DNA of 64,000 nt from Xenopus tropicalis (taxonomy: Eukaryota; Chordata; Amphibia; Anura; Pipidae), in NCBI RefSeq assembly GCF_000004195.4, contig NC_030681.2, positions 88,543,681 to 88,607,680 of the forward strand, read 5' to 3'. Numbering within the stretch: the stretch's first letter is position 1; the number at the start of each line of letters is the position of its first letter. A program made the position numbers and the translations under genes. Below the pieces are notes generated by a model. The model had not been told where the DNA came from. It made no database searches and was given only the letters and a program-made list of their open reading frames with translations. Below are positions 38,810 through 50,800 of the stretch, piece by piece.

Positions 38810-41800
38810 CATCTTCTTACTAGAGTTATTTCAGCACTGTATGTTATTACTAATAATGCTTAGACAAATCCAAGCCAACTGAAATTCCATGTAAGCAACA
38901 GTGTCCCACTGTGCAGAAGTTTTTCATCTGTTGCTAAGATGTCGCTAAATGGCCTTTCAGGCTTTTAGATGCCAAGGTTTTACCTTATTGCTTCTAATTT
39001 TCGAAAATGTTAGTTTTTTTTAACCATTATATAAATGCATGATTTTTAACGTAATGAGTCTGCATTATAAAAAAAGATCGAAAGTTGATAAATAACCCCC
39101 CTACAGTCTGTTAATGTAGGAGTTTCCTCTCAAGGCAACTTCTGCGATTTCGGGAAATCGCTGCGCCGCATATGCCATCCCACCGGCGATTTACATTCAA
39201 GCCGGTGGTATGGCATATTGGGGAGATTAGTTGCCCCCCAACAAGGTAGATTTGTCATGGGTGACTAATCTCCCAGTCTACCACGGCCCTTATGTGTTTT
39301 TTTAAGGTTAGGCAGACTTGAAGAAAGAGCAGGATATTCTTGCCTTGTCTCTGACACACATTTTTCTGTTTCCAAAAGGAAGTTCTAAAGCATTTATGTA
39401 TTTATTAAATTGTGATTATTTCATTACTAGCAAGGTCTTGAGCTGCAGAATGTCCCATATTTGGTGCACACCAAATATACTTAGACCGTAGACACACAAA
39501 TGCATTTTAACTTTGCTCTGAATCCATCATTTTTGGATTAGGCTAAATACCAAATCCTTCACAAAAGATCCATCTGATATGGAACCAAATCTAAACCTTC
39601 ATTTACAAATTGTGTTGTTGCTGGATGGGTTCGGCAGGCCTGTATATATGAGCAGCAGGCAGGGGAAGGCACTTTCAAACTTTTGACTGCCTGTTGTGGT
39701 ACCATTAGAGATTTCAGCATTCCACCATCTGGACTAGAAGGTTACAGGCACAGCTTTATTGTTGAGCCATTACAAAAAAAACCAAAACATTATTTCTTCC
39801 CCTGCGTGTTTGATTCTTTGAATTAAGTTTAGACTGACCAGTCACATGAAATATCATTGTAGAAAGGTAAATGGGCATGAAATTGTTTTTCAACTTGTCC
39901 TGTTTGAAAGAAGCTTGTACATGATTCTAACTAAGCTGCATTTATCCATATTAGTGACAAAATTGTGTTTTTGGTGTATTTCATTTATGTTTTAAATTAA
40001 TTTTAGGAGATTTACGTACCTGTGTATATTGATTGTATGTATGTACAGTGGATATAAAAAGTCTACACACCCCTGGTAAAATGTCAGGTTGCTCTGCTGT
40101 ACAAAAATGAGACAAAGATAAATCATTCCAGAACTTTTTCCACCTTTAATGTGACCTATAAACTGTACCATTCAATTGAAAAACAAACTTAAATCTTTTA
40201 GGTGGAGGGAAGAAAACCAAAAAACTTAAAATAACGTGGTTGCACAAGTGTGCACACCCTCTTCTAACTGGGGATGTAGCTTTGTTAAGAATTAAGCACT
40301 CACATTTAAAATCATGTTAAATAGGGGTCAGCATACACCTGCCATCATTTAAAGTGCCTCTGATTAACCCCAAATAAAGTTCAGCTGCTCTAGTTGGTCT
40401 TTCCTGACATTTTTTTAGTTGCATCCCACAGCAAATCCATGGTCCACAGAGAGCTTCCAAAGCATCAGAGGGATCTCATTGTTAAAAGATATCAGTCAGG
40501 AGAAGGGTACAAAAGAATTTCCAAGGCATTAGTACTAGCTGTGCGGTACATGTGACAACATTCTCCCATATTCTTCATATGTCTGGGCTATGGGGTAGAG
40601 GGGCAAAACAAAAGCCTTTTCTTATGAAGAAAAACATCCAAGCCAGGCTACATTTTGAAAAAACACATCTGAAGTCTCCCAAAAGCATGTGGGAAAAGGT
40701 GTTATGGTCTGATGAAACCAAGGTTGAACTTTTTGGCCAAAATTCAAAAAAATATGTTTGACACAAAAACAATACTGCACATCACCAAAAGAACACCATA
40801 CCCGCAGTGAAACATGGTGGTGGCAGCATCATGCTTTGGGGCTATTTTTCTTCAGCTGAAGCTGGGGCCTTAGTTAAGATGAGGGAATTATGAACAGTTC
40901 CAAATACCAGTCAATATTGGCACAAAACCTTCAGGCTTCTGCTAGAAAGGAAGGAACGTCATCTTTCAGCATGACATCGACCCAAAGCATACATCCAAAT
41001 CAACAAAGGAATGGCTTCACCGGAAGAAGATTAAAGTTTTGGAATGGCCCAGCCAGAGCCCAGACCTGAATCCGATTGAAAATCTGTGGGGTGATCTGAA
41101 GAGGGCTGTGCCCAGGAGATGCCCTCGCAATCTGACAGATTTGGAGTGTTTCTGCAAAGAAGAGTGGGCAAATCTTGCAAAGTCAAAATGTGCCATGATG
41201 ATAGACTCATACCGGAAAAGACTGAGTGCTGTAATAAAATCAAAAGGTGCTTTAACAAAGTATTAGTTTAAGGGGGTGTGCACACTTATGCAACACACAG
41301 GGAGGACAAGTGTTATAATAAATAAATACAATAAATATATATAAATGCACAGGAAATAAGTGCCATGTGGTATGAGACACAGTAGGAAGGAGGTCTCTGT
41401 CCCTTTAATAATAAAGCTTTAAACTTATTGATCTAATTATGCCTCATAAAGTAAGCAATAACTTTTAAGGTTAGGGGTAACCTACCCCCCACAAGCACAC
41501 ATATTAAAGGTGTTGTTACAGATCTCTGAAATCTTTCATCCCTATGTATGACCTAATACCGTGGTGATGGAGATAAATAGGGGGATTTTTTCTTAACTCG
41601 TTTTCGAATCCCTTCGGAAATCGGAATCTTTGTCAACTGAAATTAAACTTGCCTTTATATATATATATCTATCCAAAAAAGACCAGCAACACCGAGTTAT
41701 ATTCCAAAAACAATCAATTGTGTATTAAAAACGCATGAACAGCCAACGTTACATTTTGGTCCCCATCGGGACCTTTCTCAAGGCAACCTTGCACCCGAGC

Positions 41801-44800
41801 TAAGAGCTGAAGCAGGGTGCCACCCTGGGTTCACTATATATATATATATATATATAGTGCGACTCGTGCCTAATAAGCGCTGTTTCCATGACTAACGCTA
41901 CCTGGCAACACGATCCGTGCGACCCGCTGCCTGAGCTATCAGAAGAGGTCCGTTGAGCATGTGTGAGTACTGTGAGTGAGTGCGTCCGTTGCAGTACAAC
42001 ATTTAAAGCAAGTTTTGGCGCCAACAGGAGGAGTATCTTAGCAACCAAATGTAAACAACACATTGTGCATACAAGAAAACAAACATAAAAATAAGTATAT
42101 TAATAATAAGTATATTAGCCGTATATATAGGTGTCATTATTATACCTAGCGCTCGCAGGTATGCAACGGACACACTCACTCACAGTACCCACACATGCTC
42201 AACAGACCTCTTCTGATAGCTCAGGCAGCGGGTCATCTGATAGCTCAGGCAGCATATCGCCCTTACAGCCCTCCCCTAATACCTCATGGCTGCTCCGTAT
42301 GGTGTACAGCGAGTGGACACACTCTCCTGACCTACATCGGGCGAGTGGAGCCACTGGCACCTAAGATTGGGGAGCCGCTTATGTTTCTTGGCACGGTGTA
42401 AGTGCAACTAAGCTGAGGGGAACATCGGGCTGCTAAGTGTGCGACTCGTGCCTAATAAGCGCTGTTTCCATGACTAACGCTACCTGGCAACACGATCCGT
42501 GCGACCCGCTGCCTGAGCTATCAGAAGAGGTCCGTTGAGCATGTGTGAGTACTGTGAGTGAGTGCGTCCGTTGCATAGCTGCGAGCGCTAGGTATAATAA
42601 TGACACCTAGATATACGGCTAATATACTTTTTATTTTTTATGTTTGTTTTCTTGTATGCACAATGTGTTGTTTACATTTGGTTGCTAAGATACTCCTCCT
42701 GTTGGCGCCAAAACTTGCTTTAAATGTTGTACTGCACGCTGATTCACAATCCCTGACGAAAGTCCCTGTATAGGACTGAAACGTCGGACAGAATAAAACT
42801 TCACTGCCTGATTTCTCTCAGATTTTGCTTTTTTTGTTTTCTTTGCTGTATTTAGTAAAACCTTCGAGTGCCGACAACCTATACTATATATATATAGTAT
42901 ATATTGCTAACTCCTAAAATCAATGCATAAAATGCATTAAAGCAGAACTAAAGGTATAAACATCCAGTTATAAGCCACCCTACAGTGATTGTAATCGTTT
43001 ACTAATGCTCCTGTTCGCAGAAAACTGCACCAGTTCGGGCTATTTCTCTAGAAGCTCATTCACTGCAATCATCTTCTTCTGTCTTCGTTTCTCTGGGCGC
43101 GTGCACAGTACAGTGAAAAAGTAGCTTTTTAAGTCCAAGTTCGGAAGAAGATGGCAATAAGAATCTTCTACAGCTTCTTATTGCCAGGCCGGGGTATCAG
43201 TTAAGTGACTATAATTACTGTGGGATGCCTATATTTTGCAACTGCTGAGTGATTATACCTTTAGTTCTCCTTATCTGTAGTTCTAAGCCCCAATATATAG
43301 GAAAATAAGATATATGGTATGGAAGTGTGAGGTTCCTTTTCTTTTTTTCATTTCATTTAATGCATTCTCCCCCTCCCAACCAGAAGATTATTAAAATGTT
43401 GCTGAAAGGCAGTAGTGGAATCCCTCATATGAAAATCCTACCCTAGAGACCCTTTAGTAATCGGACAATACCATCTATGCTACATGTTCCAGTAAAGTCT
43501 GAATTTACACATCCTGCCTTTATGTTTGCATTTCTTTCCTTGGCTGATTTTATAACTTATAGATGCTACTTTTAGCAGCAGCATTGTAATGCACACTTAC
43601 AAAATTCCAAATGCATTTAGAATAGCTTAAGCAAGTAAACAGTGGGTCTCTCATAAATGGGTTTTCTTTTCTTCTATACTTTTCTTTAAATTACCATTTG
43701 AATTGCTCACTCTCAATTCCTTTCTTGCTATCAATTTTCAAGAGATCTATTTTGCGTCATTGACTATCAGCTTGGCAAAAAACCCTTATTCTGATAATTT
43801 GCTAAAAATGTATGCATTTTCAGAATCGGTTTATTTTTGTTTCTGAAGAATCTTTCATTTGACAACCCTCACAATGATTTATCACAATATGCTGCTTAAA
43901 ACTGGTTGGAATAATGAGCAACACGAATTTCAATACTTCCTTAAGGCTAAACGAGTCAGCAGCAGCCCCAAATTGCAAGATAGACACTTTTATTTAAGCT
44001 CATACACAAGCGGAAACTTGTATGAGGCTACTATAACGAGGCCATTGGGGATTTGGAATTATTTATTTAAAGCTCTATGAAGCAACAAAATGGACCCCTC
44101 CCAATATGTTTAGCAGTGCAAAGAGAGCATTAACATAACAAAGTCTATATATAGTAAACTAGAACTGACAAAAAGTGGTCTTTTTAAATATTTCTAAAGT
44201 TAATTATTGGAATAAGGTGCCTTCAGACATTCTCGGATACACGTCTATTTTCCATTTTACTCATAATGGGGATTATCCTGCTTTAGCATCACACTTTTAT
44301 AGCTGATGCAAATATTAAGATTTCCAGGCAGCATTTTAGATCAATGCAAGACAGCATTATCTTTCTGGTCTAAATCCCTATTGCATAAAGTTTATTGCCT
44401 CCCAAACAGCCTTAGATTTCATAGCCATCCTGGAAAGAATTATTCTGTGTTCAAATTTCTTTTGAAGAGACCCATTTCTAATACAATAGTATTAGAAAGT
44501 ATTGATGCATGGGTGACTCAGGAAAAAGTTCAAAATAGACTAGAATGTGTAAAGATAACAAAAGTTCAGGACCAGATGGTATTTATTTCAGGGTACTAAA
44601 CGAGCTAAGCCTTGTGATTGCCAAACCTCTTCACTTAATTTTTCAGGATTCCTTGAGGATTTATGCTAGCATGGTTTTATGTGTAATTGATTTTGCCAGA
44701 CTAATTTAAATGGCTTTTTGGTTAACGGGAATCTATATTTGACTCTGGGGTGGTAGTGGATGTGATCTTCTTAGACTTTGCTAAAGCATTTGATACAGTA

Positions 44801-47800
44801 CCACACAGAAGGTTACTGATTAAATTAAAGAGTATTGGCCTGCAACATAATATTTGGATAGAGAACTGATAGACATGCAATTAAACTAGTGATGGAGATG
44901 GAAAATGTAAACTATTAGGACAGACTGTCAAGGTTGGGGTTATTTTCTCTGGAGAAAGGGCACCTGCAAGGGGACATGATTACTCTTTTCAAGTACATTA
45001 GAGGACGTTATAGCTAGTGGGGGATACTATTTCTGGTTGAAAAGATCAAAGCAACAGAGGACACTTCATTAGACTTAAGGAACTGAGCTTTCATTTGAAG
45101 TAGTGTAGGTGGTTCTTCATGGTGAGGGCAATGAGATTGTAAAATGTACAATCTGGGTACTGGGTAATATCATAAGGCAGATTCAGTTAATGCCTTTAAG
45201 AGGGGCTTGGGTGGTTTCCTAAACAATCATAATATCCAAGGCTATTGTAATACAAAAATCTAGCATTGCATTTGGTATATATAGGTGGGTAAAAGTGTAT
45301 ATAAATGTGCAATGGGGTTTATTTGAAGGCACTGAACTTGATGGATTTTGGTTTTGTTTCAGCCCAACTCAACTATGTAATGGCTGTTACAATCATGTTT
45401 TTATATATCTGTAACCTTTTGTCTTTGGTTTCTGTAACCCATTGTTGATTTTGCTTTATTAAAACCATGTTGTAGAGGTGCTAACTCAGATGACTAATGT
45501 AACCTTATGATTAATGTGTATAGTACCAGGCCACTGTGACTATGTTTATACATCAGCATACATATCAGCCTATCATTACCACAGGCAAAAATCTAGTTGG
45601 ACATTTCTTCAGTTAATGAAAGAAATGACACTATGCTACACTTGAGCTTCACTGATTTAGAGATACCCATTTCTGTGATCAGACCCCAGATAAATTATTC
45701 ACATTCAGCAGACATGCAGTGTTGAAAGACATACATGCTGTCTATGTATATTGGCTATAACTGAATTGAAAATATTCATATAAAATTTTTATTTTGAATA
45801 GTGTCAATATACAGCATGTATGTCATAATATGGATGATTAAACCAAATACTTGAAATGAAAAAATGTATCTAGCTATTTATACATTTTATTACACTATAC
45901 ATGAAATCACATTTCCAATTTACATATAATGTCCATACTGAATTGAATATTTTCATATGGTATTCTGTTTAATAGCCAAGATATTCTCCAGCAGTGGTCT
46001 GCAGTCCCCAGAAGCTAGTTATGTTTTTATGCAATGTTTGCCTAATTATCTTGGCAAAGCACACTTGACAAAATGGCAGTTTCTAGATTTCTAGATGCCT
46101 TACATGTTTTGGGTGCCACCACGCTTAATCATAGGCAAGAATAGGTGCCTAACAAACTGGCACCCCATAACTTGTCGTCGTCCACTACCCTTTACTATAT
46201 ACAGCAAATCAGCTGTCCCGGGTGCTGGTAAAAAATAAATATAATCAAAAAAGGTACCACACTCATTCGGGAACTAGCACAAATAAGTGATTTATTGAAA
46301 ACATCCAACGTTTCAAGGACTGCTGTGCTTGTCACGTAAACTTCCGTGTTTACGTGACAAAAAGTCACGTGATTTTTAGGATTCGGTTCGGCCAGAGTAT
46401 TTCTTATTTTTGGGGAAAAAACACCTGCATATTGATTTAATAGTTTATATAAAAAAGGTAGAATGGATCTATATTTAATTTCTGTAACGTAGAAAGCCTT
46501 CTCTCTGTAGGCATACTAATGAAAAATAACAAAACCTCTGCTCTTATAAGGTCTTAGAGTTGCAGTTCTGTTACAGCAGGTTGGTGATGTCAGTTTTAGA
46601 GGCACTGGATGAAATTTACAGACGATTTTCATTATGTGCAAAATTTCTGCTTATGCTCCATGTCTTTCATTTCATTGGTATTGCTTTTTAGCACGCACAG
46701 CTATTATTTTGCAGCAGAAATATGGCACCTCCTCTACTTTGCTTCATAGCATATATCTGAATCAAAAACTTCATATCTTTATATACCCAGCTGAAATAAA
46801 AACTCCCGGTGGCCTTTTTAACAGAGCTTTTAGATGCAGTAAAGGAAAAAAAAGCTAATATTTCCGCTTTTCAAAATAAGCCACTTTAAGCAGTACTCTG
46901 TCAATGTGCATTATAAGCCTTGGAAAGTAGTGTTTGCTTTACACCTGCAGCAGTTTTTGATGGATGGTGTTAATAACCACAAAATAAGAGACTCAACCTT
47001 TTGTGCCAGTACATGCATGCTCATAACTAGCCGTTGCAATAATACAACACAAAAGTAAGCTCTTTTCAAAAAGCACCCACTTAACTGTTACATGAATAAT
47101 TTTGTTCTACTTTTAATAGCAAGGAATATTGGTTCACTGCTGGGACTTCTTCAAATTATATCATGCAGCAGAATTACACTCATAACTTTTTCTTGGCATT
47201 CCAAGATGGTAATGAGGAGTAACAACAGATATTCTGAGGCTTTATCCTAGCAGGAGCACACCAAATAATTCCTCCAGGAAAAGAATTAATGATGAAAGGG
47301 AGGGGACTTTTCCCTCACTATTATAACTGGCAATGCAAGTTACAAGTGAAATAATTAATTAATATGATCTGTACCTGAATGCTTGTCATAGACAAGGATG
47401 TCCATTTTTTTGCTTTTTAGCTCTAAATGATTACAGAGGAATTCTACTGACCATTAATCTAGAAGCTGTAGTTTAATAACAGCTGGACTTCCTGTAAAAC
47501 ATCAAAAATCAAAACATGCCTTAACAAATCAGATCTTTGATTATATTTTCTAAATGAGCTCAACATAATCAATAGTGTGCCCCCTGCTGTAATATATATT
47601 GATATTAGAAGTCACTGAGAATTCCCTGACCATATGCTTTTATACAGAACTTTGAAGCGACCTCTGTTACTAGATTTATACTATTGTCTTACAAAGCAAG
47701 TAATTTCAGCCTTTGACAGGTTACTAATCTTATTTTAGAGGAAATGCTTTTAATTTCTTAATGTTGCTTAGATTATAGCACAGGTATTTGGCCAAGTTTT

Positions 47801-50800
47801 GTGAATATGTACAAAAAAAATTAGAGTAATAAAAGATAAGTAGCATAAATAAAGAAATCGTTAATATCATCAACAGGGTAGGAAATACATCAAATAGGGA
47901 GCAACAAAATAGAAAACCAATAAAAGAAAATCACAATTTCTTATCATTAATTGTTTGGTACTGAGAGAGCTGAAAGTTTTGTACAGTGAATGGTGAATGT
48001 CATTTATCTAAAGTATCCAATTGGTTTTCTTTCTCTCTTACTAGAATGAAAATAAAGGATTTAGAGATCGTTACATCAGGTGCTAATTAGAGTAATATTA
48101 TCCTATGGGACTTTACCTATTAAAAATGTTTCAATAAATTATACACTACACTTCTACGCAGGGTGGTATTGTTTATCTATTGCAATAATAATTGAATTGA
48201 CAAGTACTTCAGAGCAATAAATCCTGGCAACATCAATGAAATAACATTTCACCTACTGTCATATATCTGCTGCTTATTTGCTTAACCTTAAAATAAGCAA
48301 AATTCTAGAGCTTTATAGTGTTCAGCTGTATCTGCTGCTCTCTTCCAGCAGGACTAGCCAGGTATTGCTATGTTTAAATTTTTGTGTTTTTGCCTATAAG
48401 CTGGCGTATGCAAGAGACCCTATATACACTGGAAATGATTCAAAATGTTTAATAATTTGTTGCCACTGTGCTTTCTGTACTTGGGCTATAGGTGTAACTA
48501 TAGAGGAAGCAGACGCTGTGGAGGGGCCCGGTGGACAGCATGGTGGGACTGGGGGGAAATTGGCTGGGTAGGGTTTCTAAGCCGGGCCCAAATGAAGAAT
48601 TTTTTTTGGTGATGCACAACACAGAGTAGTTATACAACTGAGTATAGATACTGATTTATACAGAACTGGTTACTTAATATATTTTCTACTTTAGACCAGT
48701 GTAGTTGAAAAAAAAACCATTCAAAGCATTGTAGATTACCAATAACATTGTAGATTACCAATGACATATAAGTTTATTTGGAGAAAACATACATACAAAC
48801 TGAGCAAATACTAACTCCCAATAAGACAGAATTTAAAACTAGTTTAAGGTACCAGTGCATTTAGTTTTAAATCTAGATTTAGGTTTTCCTCTCTACTGTT
48901 GGATTGTCTTGCTTCATAATGCACATTAATTAGCATACAGACAGCGTTAGCTAATATCTTTTGTTCTACTTCCCATACTGACAGGAAATATTTAGCAGAT
49001 AACTGCATGGGTCTTAAAGGACACGTAACCCCTCCCACAAAAAAAAAAAATCAATGAACAGCCTCATTGAAATCTTTAAATACCTGCCACTCCTGTTGTT
49101 CAAAGGTTAATAGCAAGGCTGCAGCATCCCCTAATCACTTGGGATTGATTCTCCTGATTGAATTTGATTCTTGGCTAACTGAGCATGCTTATTTCTGTTT
49201 GCCCTTTTATTTTCTCCAAGCTTCTGTTCTAAACTGTTTAAATGTTACAGAGCACAATCCAAGCAGGGCTTTTTCTCAAAGTAAGCTCTACCTGTGTAAT
49301 CCTGCATTCTTCATTGTATAACACTATTTTGACTTAGATAAGGCAATTCCTGGCTAGTAGTGTAGAGCTTGTGTTACATGCGACCCTTAAAGAAACAGTA
49401 ACACCAAAAAATGAAAGTGTATAAAAATAATTAATATATTATATACTATTGCCCTGCACTGGTAAAAGTTGTGTGTTTTCTTCATAAACACTACTGCAGT
49501 TTATGTAAATACCCTGCTGTGTAGCCCCGGGGGCAGCCATTTAAATTGAAAAAAGGAGAAAAGGCACAGGTTACTAAACAGATAACAGATAAGTAGCAGA
49601 TTCCCATTGTATTCTACACAGTTTATCTGGTATCTTCTTATGTAACCTGTGCCTTTTCTCTTTTTTTCAATTTAAATGGCTGCCCCCATGGCTACACAGC
49701 AGCTATTTCTATTAACTATAGTGGTCTTTCTGAAGCAAACACGCAACTTTTACCAGTGCAGGGCAACAGTACATTATATTTTAATTATTTTAAAACATTT
49801 TTATTTTTTAGTGTTACTGTTCCTTTAATACTTAGGCATGGGCCTCCGCTAAGTGGGAGAATTTGGGCTCTGACCAATAACAGTACAGATTGTGAAGAGG
49901 TAGGGGTAAAGCCATAGGGAGCTTAATCTATGGGTCCCTACAATTGCATTAACTTTACAGTGCACATGAGCTGTTTGCAGATGTAAATGTCACTGAAGAT
50001 GTGTGAGATGGCGCTGGCAAACAGAGAGGATATATGTAATACAAATAATGTGATTTGGGTGGGAATTGTGCCCAACTTATATACATGGTAGGAAAATATA
50101 GGATATACATGTCCCTTAAAGGGGAAGGAAAGGCTAAGTCACTTGGGGGTGCCAAAATGTTAGGCACCCCCAAGTGACTTAGATCGCTTACCTTGTACCC
50201 TGGGCTGGTGCCCCTGTTAGGAGAAAAAGCACCAGCCCAGGGTACCTGTAGGAAGCGCTTCCTCCTTCCTTTTTCTTCTGCTAGCGAAATACGTCGGCCG
50301 GCGCATGCGAAAAGGAAGGAGGAAGTGCTACAGGTACCCCGGGCTGGTGCTGTTCTCTCCGTACAGGGGCACCAGCCAGGGGTAAAAGGTAAGCGATCTA
50401 AGTCACTTGGGGGTGCCTTACATTTTGGCACCCCCAAGTGACTTAGCCTTTCCTTCTCCTTTAAGGTGATTTAGTCCTTCCCAGAAAGTAAGTCATACCT
50501 ATTGACTTGTTGAGTGGGAGGTTTAACTCTTTCCCTTCAGCTTCTTTGATCTTTTTCCAGACAATTAACGGCACAGTATGGATCAAAGATAAAATAAAAA
50601 ATGTCAAATCTATACTCTTAGCATTCAGCTACTTGAAAATCAGTTCTGTTGATTTACCATCTACAGTTAAGCAGTTAATCTACTCATACATAATCTAGTT
50701 AATCTTAGTGAAACTCACTCACAATGTGTGTGTGCTCCTTTAAAGGAGAAGGAAAGGCTAAAAGAGTTAATCTCAAGCTGGACAGGAAGAAAAAACGCTA

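Larger units (their letters stand above)
41640..42900. mobile_element. Composite repeat with direct and inverted arms and hammerhead motifs
   Basis: A 138-bp block (starting GTGCGACTCGTGCCTAATAA) occurs at about 41857-41994 and again, apparently identical, at 42439-42576. A second block (GTTTTGGCGCCAACAGGAGG within 41995-42170) returns inverted at 42575-42735. Part of the direct repeat also occurs inverted at 42160-42235. Hammerhead-like motifs lie at 41749-41790 (minus) and 42741-42795 (plus), near both ends. (TA)n tracts sit at about 41824-41856 and at 42885-42903. No ORF with a known domain. It looks like one non-autonomous element with complex ends; the class is unknown. Confidence 0.65.

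Noticed and set aside
49955..50441. ORFs of 160 (minus) and 82 (plus) codons
   Set aside because: They lie across the palindromic T2-type MITE, and the frames on both strands come from its GC-rich arms; no domain is visible.
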